Assembly: GCF_000235425.2 (NCBI RefSeq)
Contig: NZ_KI912266.1
Location: 6,591,464-6,655,463 of the forward strand
Source of the DNA: Pseudofrankia saprophytica
GTDB taxonomy: Bacteria; Actinomycetota; Actinomycetes; Frankiales; Frankiaceae
Direction of reading: 5' to 3'
Length of the DNA: 64,000 bases
The first letter of the stretch is position 1. Each line of letters opens with the position of its first letter. Made by a program: the position numbers and the translations under genes. Below are positions 51,969 through 59,614 of this stretch, piece by piece. Below the pieces are notes generated by a model that worked only from the letters and a program-made list of their open reading frames with translations, was not told the DNA's origin and ran no database searches.

Positions 51969-53069
51969 TCAGGAGTCCTGCTCGGCTGGTGGCTCGGGAC
52001 GTTGGATGTATGCGGCGAGGCTGGCCAGCGCATCGTCGCGTGCGTGCTCGGCAGTCTGGCGAGTGGCCTCTGACCGTGCGGCGCGGTCGATGGCGTCGCG
52101 GGCTTCGGCGCGTGCCGCGTCGAGGAGGGTGATGGCCTGATCGGCGCGGGCCTGCTGCGCGGCGGCGGTTTCTCGGGCGGCGGCGAGGAGCTGTTCGGTG
52201 GTGGCGGCCCGTAGCTGTGCGAGTTCGCCGGCCTGGCGGGCGGCGGCTTCGTCTTCCCGGGCCGTGAGGAGTTGCCGGTCGGCATCCATACGGGCCCGGT
52301 TCGCCTTGTCCCGGCTCGCTTCGGCGGCGGTCATGCGCTCCGTTGTCCGATCGAGATCGGTTTGTAGGTGCGCCCGCTCGGTCTCGGCGATCTCGGCTCG
52401 GTGAACAGCCGCTTCTGCCGTGCGTTGGGCCTGATCGCGGTCGGCGAAGGCGGCGTCCCGGTCGGCGTCGGCGAGCTGCACGCGTCGCATCGCCTCGGCT
52501 GCGCGTTCGTCGGAGGCCTGCGCCCGGAGGGTCTGCTGAGCGGCTCGCTCGGTCGCGGCGGCGGCTTCCCGGCGTGCGTCCGCAGCGTCCGCGCGGACCC
52601 GTTCGAGCTCGGCCTGCATCTCGGCCGCGGCGTCCTCGGCGGTGAGCCGGGCCTGCTGCTCGGCGGCCAGGGCGACCTCGGCGTCCGCGACCGTCTTGAG
52701 CGCCTCGGCGCGGACCGCGGCGAGTTCCGCGGCAACCGCTTCCGGGTCCGTCGCGGTCCCCAGCAGTGCCCGGGCCGCACCGGCTGCCGCCTCGAATTCG
52801 GCGAGCAACTCCGCGAGACGGTCGACCGTGACCCGCAGCGACACGGCGGCCAGGCTCGCCGGCCGGCCGGCCTGTCCCGCTGTCTCGGCCGGGGCAGCGC
52901 TGGCGGGCTTGCGTGCCCGGCGGGCACGGAACGCGGTCTGCGCCGTGTGATCCTCGCGCACGCAGTACCGCGGCGCCGGCCCGCCCGTCGCCGGCGGTGC
53001 TGCCGCCGGTTCCTCGCATCCCGGGTAGGCGCATACCTCCCGGCTCGCTTCGACCATTCGTTCGTTCAT
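51969..53069 (-). CDS. Long coiled-coil protein with N-terminal zinc-finger-like Cys/His cluster
   Basis: The protein has 366 residues from the ATG at 53069 (ATG at 53057 also possible). CAYPGCEEP followed about 15 residues on by RYCVREDHT forms a probable CxxxxC-C-H zinc site. Residues 100-350 are almost pure Ala/Glu/Arg coiled coil, with no catalytic motif. Layout resembles KfrA-type coiled-coil proteins of plasmids, though the HTH of KfrA is not visible. A role in element maintenance or nucleoid organisation is a guess. Confidence 0.7.
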   Translation of the reverse strand: MNERMVEASREVCAYPGCEEPAAAPPATGGPAPRYCVREDHTAQTAFRARRARKPASAAPAETAGQAGRPASLAAVSLRVTVDRLAELLAEFEAAAGAARALLGTATDPEAVAAELAAVRAEALKTVADAEVALAAEQQARLTAEDAAAEMQAELERVRADAADARREAAAATERAAQQTLRAQASDERAAEAMRRVQLADADRDAAFADRDQAQRTAEAAVHRAEIAETERAHLQTDLDRTTERMTAAEASRDKANRARMDADRQLLTAREDEAAARQAGELAQLRAATTEQLLAAARETAAAQQARADQAITLLDAARAEARDAIDRAARSEATRQTAEHARDDALASLAAYIQRPEPPAEQDS

Positions 53070-53442
53070 TCGTCGATGATATGTACGGACATCGCCCGAG
53101 GCGCCGAGTCGTCCACAGCCGCGCCTACGCCGGGCTCGATCCGCCGAACACGGGCACCGTGGCTGGCCCTCTCCTGGCATCACGGCGTTCTGGGGCATCA
53201 GCGTGCGGAAGCCCGACATCCCTGCTGTCCTCGCCAAGGGCATCGCTGAAGCCTCCCGATTGCCTCGCCGACAGGGATGTGCTCGCTGATGGCGTGCTCG
53301 TGCACGCAGGCGTTCGGGTGAGTCCCCGGTGACGCGGTGATCGTGGCGGTGACGTCGGCGGTGGGCCGAATGGCGTCGATGCGGTGCCCGATGGCGTCCA
53401 GAAGGCCCGGGGCGATGACAGCGATTCGGAACGTGCGTTTCC
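53070..53442. other. Gap of 373 bp upstream of the excisionase gene
   Basis: No gene is firmly supported. A minus-strand frame (53198-about 53530) has fair G/C third-position bias and reads protein-like in part (TFRIAVIAPGLLDAIGHRID), but it has no good start and overlaps the excisionase. It may be a gene remnant. Confidence 0.35.
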
Positions 53443-53733
53443 ATGACCACGATCCGGCCAAACGCGGGCGTCGGTACCGGCCGGCCCGCAAGGGCGCCAC
53501 GATCTGATCGATCAGCAACAGGCAATGATCAGCGAGTTCTACTGACCCTCGACCAGGTCCTCGCCGAGCTCGGCGGTCCGGACTCGCCGCTGCCCCGATC
53601 GACCTGGCGTGACTGGCAGGCCAAGGGAACCGGTCCAAAGGTCATCAAGCTGCCCAACGGGCAGATCCGGGTAGCCCGCGACGACCTGAACGCCTGGCTC
53701 GACCGCCTGACCCGCGACCCGAGCGCCCCATGA
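53443..53733 (+). CDS. Excisionase-like HTH_17 DNA-binding protein
   Basis: The protein has 96 residues or fewer; the true start may be nearer 53530, since the first 30 residues are not family-like. LLTLDQVLAELGGPDSPLPR, TWRDWQAKGTGPKVIKLPNG and IRVARDDLNAWLDRL are the winged HTH of excisionases. It should bind attachment-site DNA and steer the integrase to excision. Its TGA overlaps the integrase ATG (ATGA). Confidence 0.85.
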   Translation: MTTIRPNAGVGTGRPARAPRSDRSATGNDQRVLLTLDQVLAELGGPDSPLPRSTWRDWQAKGTGPKVIKLPNGQIRVARDDLNAWLDRLTRDPSAP

Positions 53734-55376
53734 ACCGCGACGCGGTCGGGACAAGCCCCAGCAACGAGGAACGCCGAACGACCTTCGACGTCCGGGTCTG
53801 GTCACTCCGCGAGGTCCCGCAGAAGAAGGGCACAAGCTGGCAGGTCCGGTGGCAGGTCGCCGGCCGGCCGAGCGCGAACACCCGTAACTTCGCGTCGAAA
53901 TTCGCTGCAGACTCACGGCGCGCCGAAATTCTGACCTCGGTCCGCAAGGGCGAAGCGTTCGACGTCGAGTCCGGCCTGCCGCTCTCGGAATGGCGAGCGC
54001 TGCCGAAGCCTGCGCCGGTACCGGCGCAGGTGCGGACGTGGCTCACGGTGGCGCGCGAGTTCGCCGACGCGAAATGGGCCGAGCATCAGGCGCCAGGCAC
54101 TCGACGCACGATCGCCACGACGCTCGGCATCGTCACCCCTGCCCTTTTCGACGAGCGGCCGCCGGCCTCGCTCGCCGATTTGGTCCGCGAGTCCCTGGTC
54201 GGCTGGGTGTTCCTCACCGGGAGACGCACCACGCTGGGACCGGACGGCCGATTCGTCGAGAACGAACCGCCGGCCCAGTGGACCAACGTGCTCGCCTGGA
54301 TGGAAGCGCACAGCCGACCCGTCGCCGACCTCGCCAACGCCGACATCGTCCGAGCCGCGCTGCGGGCGCTGTCGCACCGCCAGGACGGCAAACAGGCCGC
54401 ACCGAATACGATCAGCTCCCGACGCATGTACTTCAGCCAGGCCCTGAGCTTCGCTGTCACCCGCGGCGATCTTGAGACCAACCCGCTGCCGAGCGTCCAG
54501 TGGACCCCACCGCGCAAGATCGTCGTCGTCGACCGGCGGGCTGTTGTCGACTACCGCCGGGCGCAACGGCTGCTGGCCGCGGTCGCCGAGATCCGCCCCG
54601 ACCTCGAAGCCTGGTTCGCCTGCATCTACTACGCGGCGACCAGGCCCGGCGAGACCAACGAGCTGAACATCAACCAGCTCGTACTTCCCAAGACCGGCTG
54701 GGGCGAGGCCGCGCTCGAACGCAACAACCCCGAGATCTCCCCGCGCTGGTCCGACGAGCCCGACAAACCCCGCCAGGCCCGCCAGCTCAAACACCGCGAG
54801 AAGGGCGAAGTCCGGCCTGTCCCGCTCCACCCGAACCTGGTCGCTCTGCTACGCCGGCACATCGAGGAATTCGGCACAACGCCCGATGGCCGGATCTTCC
54901 GATCGACGACCGGCGGCCCCGTCAGGATGTCGACCTACCTCACCATCTGGCGCAGGGCTCGCCAGCAGGCACTCACCCCGGCCGAGGCCGCATCGCCGCT
55001 CGCCCGCCGACCCTACGACCTGCGGCACGCCGCGGTGTCGCGCTGGCTGAACGCCGGCGTGCCGCCCACCCAGGTCGCCGAATGGGCCGGGCACAGCGTC
55101 CGAGTCCTTCTCACCGTCTACGCGAAGTGCATCGTCGGCGAGGAACAGCGCGCCCTCCGCCTCATCGACGCCTCGTTCGCCGCCGAGCAGGACGACGCCG
55201 AGCCACCGGAGACCCCGGCGGCCACGCTCAGCGACGACCCGGCTGATCATGATCGGGTCCATGCCGAGTCCACAGACACCCGGCCAGAGCTGCCTCTAGC
55301 CGGCCGCGACCGGACACCCAGCGTCACCGACGCTGCTCCCGTCACCGAGCTTCCCGACGACGATTTCGGCCTCTGA
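53730..55376 (+). CDS. Tyrosine recombinase integrase of the element
   Basis: The protein has 548 residues, coupled to the excisionase by an ATGA overlap. An N-terminal AP2-like/arm-binding part (QVRWQVAGRPSANTRNFASK) and a core-binding domain precede the catalytic domain. Visible catalytic residues: the Arg in ATRPGE, the Lys around KHREKGEVR, the Arg of YDLRHAAVS, the His of WAGHS and the Tyr of VYAKC. An acidic, Pro-rich tail of about 75 residues follows. It catalyses site-specific integration and excision; the likely att site starts 27 bp after its stop. Confidence 0.93.
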   Translation: MNRDAVGTSPSNEERRTTFDVRVWSLREVPQKKGTSWQVRWQVAGRPSANTRNFASKFAADSRRAEILTSVRKGEAFDVESGLPLSEWRALPKPAPVPAQVRTWLTVAREFADAKWAEHQAPGTRRTIATTLGIVTPALFDERPPASLADLVRESLVGWVFLTGRRTTLGPDGRFVENEPPAQWTNVLAWMEAHSRPVADLANADIVRAALRALSHRQDGKQAAPNTISSRRMYFSQALSFAVTRGDLETNPLPSVQWTPPRKIVVVDRRAVVDYRRAQRLLAAVAEIRPDLEAWFACIYYAATRPGETNELNINQLVLPKTGWGEAALERNNPEISPRWSDEPDKPRQARQLKHREKGEVRPVPLHPNLVALLRRHIEEFGTTPDGRIFRSTTGGPVRMSTYLTIWRRARQQALTPAEAASPLARRPYDLRHAAVSRWLNAGVPPTQVAEWAGHSVRVLLTVYAKCIVGEEQRALRLIDASFAAEQDDAEPPETPAATLSDDPADHDRVHAESTDTRPELPLAGRDRTPSVTDAAPVTELPDDDFGL

Positions 55377-55402
55377 CCCGACAAACGCGCCGCCTGTTCA
55401 CT

Positions 55403-55442
55403 CTTCGGCAGCTGACGGGACATAACTACCCGCTGTATCTGG
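55403..55442. repeat. Probable right attachment site, 40 bp, matching the left acyl-CoA dehydrogenase remnant
   Basis: The minus strand reads QIQRVVMSRQLPK, the acyl-CoA dehydrogenase C-terminal sequence. It matches 29930-29969 at 32 of 40 bases; all but one of the eight differences are silent. It stands 27 bp after the integrase stop, the usual place of attP-derived sequence. Right of it the dehydrogenase frame does not continue. Confidence 0.6.
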
Positions 55443-55704
55443 ACACGCCAGACCTCCAGCAGCCGCATCGGCGTCTCCGCCGGCGCAGCCCAGCCCTCGC
55501 GCGCGACGCCGTGCACGCTCTGTTGCCTGCCGGAAACACCGCCATGTCAACCCACACCGATGATCGACGCCTTCAACTACGAGCGCGCTGACGATGCCGC
55601 CCGCGGTGACCCCAAGGATGCCGGGACCGCACAGGCTGAAGGGTTGCCTCGACCTGCTCCGCCCTGAGGTACGTCGGTACCCTGCTGCCGGAGGCGGGGA
55701 GGCC
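55443..55704. other. Junction region right of the attachment site
   Basis: No gene is supported. A short plus-strand frame at 55560 (MIDAFNYERADDAA, stopping after 34 residues) recalls the start of FAD-binding subunits of molybdenum hydroxylases and may be a remnant. Confidence 0.35.
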
Positions 55705-55986
55705 ATGACAGTCATGGGACCGAGCCGTCAGGCGCCGTTGAAGGTCGACCCGGCGACCGATGAGCTGATCTCGCAGGCGGCGCACTTCTTCGACATGTCG
55801 AAGAAGGACCTCGTCGCTGAAGCGGTCAAGGTCTACGTAGAGCAGCGCCGCGAGGAGATCGGTCGAGGAATGATCGCCTCCATGCAGGTCCTCGGCGGTT
55901 ACCTCTCGGCGAGCGTCTCGGCGCTGACCGGGCTTTCCCCGGATCGGATCGAGCACCTGGGCGGCGCCGGAGACTGGGAGACCTGA
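55705..55986 (+). CDS. Small ribbon-helix-helix-like protein
   Basis: The protein has 93 residues; the ATG at 55705 follows a strong GGCGGGGAGG. Residues 10-50 (APLKVDPATDELISQAAHFF, MSKKDLVAEAVKVYVEQRRE) fit a CopG/RHH fold: one beta strand then two helices. The C-terminal half is helical (MIASMQVLGGYLSASVSAL). It could be an antitoxin or regulator; no toxin gene is directly downstream. A RelE-like domain occurs in the helicase gene at 57101-59491, transcribed toward it. Confidence 0.65.
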   Translation: MTVMGPSRQAPLKVDPATDELISQAAHFFDMSKKDLVAEAVKVYVEQRREEIGRGMIASMQVLGGYLSASVSALTGLSPDRIEHLGGAGDWET

Positions 55987-56149
55987 CCTCCATGCCCGTC
56001 CGATGCCCGGGCGGCTATTACCCCGGAGCACTGTTATAGCCGACTGCGCCTCACCCAGAAGTATTCGCCAAGGGGCGCGCGCCTCGCTCGACCGGGCGAC
56101 GCTCCGCATTGTGAAGGCACCGACCGCAGGCGCTCGTTCCGGTAGAAAT

Positions 56150-56821
56150 TCACACGGCCGCGTTGACGATTGATTGCAGAGCGATTCCGGTCCATCCGCG
56201 GGCGACAGGCTCGGCTTGAGCATTGCTGACGATGGTGCCACGGCCGCCCGGATGATAATGTAGACCGGTGTAACGTACTGTTTGATACCGCCCACCCTCG
56301 CGGGAAAGCTCGACGATGTTCCCGGTGCCAGGTGCATCGACGAGCTTCTTGTATGCCTGCGCACTGGCCTCGTCAGGCATCTCTACCCAGGAGATAGCGA
56401 TGAGCACCGTGTCGCCTTTCCGATTCTTCAGCTCAAGCTGTGCTCGGTAAAGATCCGTGCACGGCTGTCGCTCGAAGAACGTCTGTACCAGACCGTAGGC
56501 GTGCTCGGCGCACGTAGCACCGTCATGCTCCAGTCGGCCATTGCCGTGCAGGCCTCTACGGGCGAGTTTGGTCTCGATAGACTGGAGGTCTTCCGTGCTG
56601 ATCTCCAGGGTGGGACGCTCCGCGGATCCCCGTGAATTTCCTCGACCAGCTCTGTCTGCAGAAGTCGACGAGCCACCCGCGGTTCCGCTGGCCGTGACTG
56701 TGCCCGTCGTGGTGATCCCACCGACAGCTACCGCTACAGCCACCGTCACAGTGACGGCGACCCCCGGCCGACCCGCCCGTTCACTTCCCCCGTCGGGCCC
56801 ACCTATTCGCCTGCCAGCCAT
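56150..56821 (-). CDS. Membrane-anchored hypothetical protein, actinobacterial
   Basis: The protein has 223 residues. A basic N-terminus is followed by one hydrophobic segment of repeated Thr/Val/Ala (VAVTVTVAVAVAVGGITTTG), then a linker and an extracytoplasmic domain with two cysteines (ATCAEHAYGLVQTFFERQPC) likely joined in a disulfide, and alternating strands (DTVLIAISWVEMPDE). I recognise the type as a recurrent actinobacterial hypothetical but no function. It is encoded alone. Confidence 0.65.
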   Translation of the reverse strand: MAGRRIGGPDGGSERAGRPGVAVTVTVAVAVAVGGITTTGTVTASGTAGGSSTSADRAGRGNSRGSAERPTLEISTEDLQSIETKLARRGLHGNGRLEHDGATCAEHAYGLVQTFFERQPCTDLYRAQLELKNRKGDTVLIAISWVEMPDEASAQAYKKLVDAPGTGNIVELSREGGRYQTVRYTGLHYHPGGRGTIVSNAQAEPVARGWTGIALQSIVNAAV

Positions 56822-57100
56822 GCTGACCCCCGTTCTGGCTTCGCTAAATAATACGGCCCGGAACTGAACGCCCCGGACCGGCCCCCGCCGCGACTGCCCG
56901 CTCTCGGGCCGCGTCGCCGGTCGAGTCCGTTCGCGAATCTCGGGTACTGCAGGACGAGGTCAGCACTCCTACTCGTCGGAGTGCTGGGGCGGTCCGGCAC
57001 CGGGCCCGATCGTTGGGCCCACTCACGGAGGTTGGCTAGCTCGTTTGCCACTGCGACTGGCGGCCGGTTGACGTTCTCAAGCTGGCGGCGTGTCGACGGG

Positions 57101-59491
57101 CTAGCGAGGCAGAAACGGTGAGGGTGCGCCGGTCCAAAGGACGACGAGGGCGTCGCGGGCGCGAGACGCGGCGACATAGAGCAGGAAACGTTCGCGGGCC
57201 TCGCGGTCGGCGCGTTCGTCGGTTGTCTCGCCCGCCAGCGCCTGGGCCGAGGGGAGGTTGTCGCGGTCGACGCCGAAGAGGATGACTCGGCTGAACTCGA
57301 GGCCCTTGGCGCGGTGCATGGTCATCAGACGGGGGGCATCAGCGCGGCCGCTGTCCTGACCGGCGACTACCTGCACAGGAATTCCCCGGTCCCGCAGGCC
57401 CTGGGCGACCGTGTCCCGCTGCGCTGCGCCACGGGTCAGGATCCCCAGACTGCCAGGCTCGACCGCGGTCCCAAGGGCAGAGTCATCGCCCGCGGCCGCG
57501 TCGGTGCGCAGGCTCAGCCAGGCGCGCAGCGTGGCAGCGGCGAAGTCGAGTTCATCGGTCAGGCCGGTGCAGGCGCGGAGCACCGGGGCCGGGCCGGACA
57601 TGGCTGACCGGTATCCGGCGACGCTGTCACTCTCGTCGTCGAGGTCGGTGACGGGCGCGTCGCCGAGGATGCTGACCGCTAGGCGCAGGTTCTGCGCAGT
57701 CGTGCGGTAGTTCAGGGTGAGCCGGCGGCTGCGGCCTCGGACCTGGATGCCGTAGCGCGACAGGACGACCTTCTCGCCGTAGATGCGTTGATGGGAGTCC
57801 TCGGCGATGAACAGGTCGTCGCCGCCTTCGGCGACGAGCGCGCGCAGTAGGCGCCAGTGGCCGGGGTGTAGGTCCTGAGCCTCGTCGACAACGACATGAT
57901 CGGCAGGGCGAGTGCCACGGGCTTCTGCGACCGTGTCCGCGCAGCGGGCGGCGAGTACTGCGATCTCGGCGAAGCTGGCTTTATGACCAAGGGCTAGTTG
58001 GCGGCGGTAGGCCTCCACCGCATCCCAGATCGCCATCCGCTGTGCCCGCGAGAGCCGCGTGCCGCGCCCCGGACGCGGAGCGCGCGCGTAGTCAGCCCGC
58101 GTGGTCACGTCGCGGGCGAGGATGACCATCCGGTACTCGCCGAGCAGGAAGCTTGGGCGGCCGAGGTCGCCGGTCAGCCCGGCGACGCGGGCGGCGTCGG
58201 CCCAGGCCGCGCGTTCCTCGCGCTCGGTGAGCGGCTCGGGGATGGCGCCGCTGGACAGCAGGTCGTTGTCGGCCTTCGCCCGGATCTCCAGCGGGGTGCT
58301 GCTGAGGATCTCCAACGCCAGCTGGTCGATCCCGCGAACGGCGATGCCTGGCTGGCCGAGATGGACCTGGGGGACCGCCGGGTCGAGAACGCGCAGGTCG
58401 CGCACGAGGTTGTCGGCCAGCGTGCGGGTGAAGGTCGTCAGCACGACTCGCGGATCACGCCCGGCGGTGGCCAGGTGGCGAGCCCGGTGTAGTGCCACGA
58501 CGGTCTTTCCGGTGCCGGCGCCGCCGGTCAGCCGGTAGGCACCGCCGGTCCGCAGGTAGGCATAGTGCCGCTGTTCGGGATGCAGGAAAACCCGCCAGTC
58601 CGCGAACGTGCCGTCGAGGACGCGGCGCAGCTGCTCGTCGGTCTGGATCCGGACGAAGTCCATCAGCGTGCCCGGGCGTTCGAGCGCGGCTTCGACCTCG
58701 GCGTCGCTCGCCGGCCGCGTGCCAGGCTCCGGTCCGGCCGCGGCGTTCTGGATGACCGCGTTCTGAATCACGGCGTTCTGGATGACCGCGTGCTCGATGA
58801 CGACGTTCTGCATGATGCTGCGCGCTGGCGGTGCGGACGTGGCGGGCTCGTCCGGCTGAAGCTGTGCCAGGACCTCGGCGACCGAGGCGCCCGTGGCCAG
58901 CGACAGCAAGGCGTCGGCCTGCCACGAAGGAACGTGCTGATCCCCAGCAATGGCGATCAGCGCGTCCTCATCAGCGCAGGCGAGCGCGCGTCGCGTTAGC
59001 TCAGCGGGCAGTCCGACGGCTTCCAGATCCATGGCGGTGAACCGTGCCAGCGGCGGCTCCGCACCGCCTGGCGGAAGGATGTCGCGGTCCGCCGTCTGGT
59101 CGGCGGCCGCGCCTCGGATGGCTGGCGCGGGCGGCGGCTGGACCGGTGCCGCCGACGCCTCCTCGTGGACCTCAAGGATGCCGGTGACGGGGTTGGTGGT
59201 CAGGACGATCCGCTCGGCCAGCGCGTTCGCCTCGTCGTGCTTGGCGACGGCGGCCAGAACGAAGTGTGGTTCGGGCTGCTGGGCGACGAGGAACATGACC
59301 GCCCGGAAGTTGTCGTTGACCCGGCCCGTCCGCACCCGCGGATCCCGGGAGCCCTTGATCGGCTCGATGTGCAGCCCGGGGCTCGTCGGGTCGGTCATCA
59401 GCTTCGTCAGAAAGTCCCAGGCCCGCTGCTTCAGCGACCCGTCGATGTCGAGCCGCTTCCGGAACTGCCGAGACATCGTGATGTTGCTCAT
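57101..59491 (-). CDS. UvrD/Rep-type helicase with N-terminal RelE/ParE-like toxin domain
   Basis: The protein has 796 residues. Residues 1-100 resemble the RelE/ParE/YafQ fold (FRKRLDIDGSLKQRAWDFLT, GLHIEPIKGSRDPRVRTGRV, FVLAAVAKHDEA), as in several actinobacterial helicases. A Pro/Ala linker and a VIQNA pentapeptide repeat (about 225-245, from 15-bp tandem DNA repeats) lead to a superfamily 1 helicase: Walker A GGAGTGKTV near 324, VVVDEAQDLHPG near 530, LNYRTT, late MTMHRAKGLEF and AASRARDALV. It should unwind DNA 3' to 5'. The RelE-like part may bind ribosome or RNA, or be structural. The gene lies 123 bp downstream of the next helicase gene, same strand. Confidence 0.85.
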   Translation of the reverse strand: MSNITMSRQFRKRLDIDGSLKQRAWDFLTKLMTDPTSPGLHIEPIKGSRDPRVRTGRVNDNFRAVMFLVAQQPEPHFVLAAVAKHDEANALAERIVLTTNPVTGILEVHEEASAAPVQPPPAPAIRGAAADQTADRDILPPGGAEPPLARFTAMDLEAVGLPAELTRRALACADEDALIAIAGDQHVPSWQADALLSLATGASVAEVLAQLQPDEPATSAPPARSIMQNVVIEHAVIQNAVIQNAVIQNAAAGPEPGTRPASDAEVEAALERPGTLMDFVRIQTDEQLRRVLDGTFADWRVFLHPEQRHYAYLRTGGAYRLTGGAGTGKTVVALHRARHLATAGRDPRVVLTTFTRTLADNLVRDLRVLDPAVPQVHLGQPGIAVRGIDQLALEILSSTPLEIRAKADNDLLSSGAIPEPLTEREERAAWADAARVAGLTGDLGRPSFLLGEYRMVILARDVTTRADYARAPRPGRGTRLSRAQRMAIWDAVEAYRRQLALGHKASFAEIAVLAARCADTVAEARGTRPADHVVVDEAQDLHPGHWRLLRALVAEGGDDLFIAEDSHQRIYGEKVVLSRYGIQVRGRSRRLTLNYRTTAQNLRLAVSILGDAPVTDLDDESDSVAGYRSAMSGPAPVLRACTGLTDELDFAAATLRAWLSLRTDAAAGDDSALGTAVEPGSLGILTRGAAQRDTVAQGLRDRGIPVQVVAGQDSGRADAPRLMTMHRAKGLEFSRVILFGVDRDNLPSAQALAGETTDERADREARERFLLYVAASRARDALVVLWTGAPSPFLPR

Positions 59492-59614
59492 CTACGCCCC
59501 CGTCTCCCGTCCACCATCGGCGCCTCGCAGAGCCGATCTCGGCAAGGCGGCGGCGTGCCGAATCCCTCAGGAGAACGGCTCGGGCGGGCTTTGCGGCGAG
59601 GCAGGACGTCCATG

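Noticed and set aside
53198-53638. Minus-strand frame overlapping the excisionase start
   Set aside because: Some protein-like stretch, but no start, no family, and overlap with xis; kept only as a note in the gap entry.
55560-55664. MIDAFNYERADDAA... short frame resembling the start of a molybdenum hydroxylase FAD subunit
   Set aside because: Only 34 residues before the stop, no ribosome site; resemblance too short to annotate.
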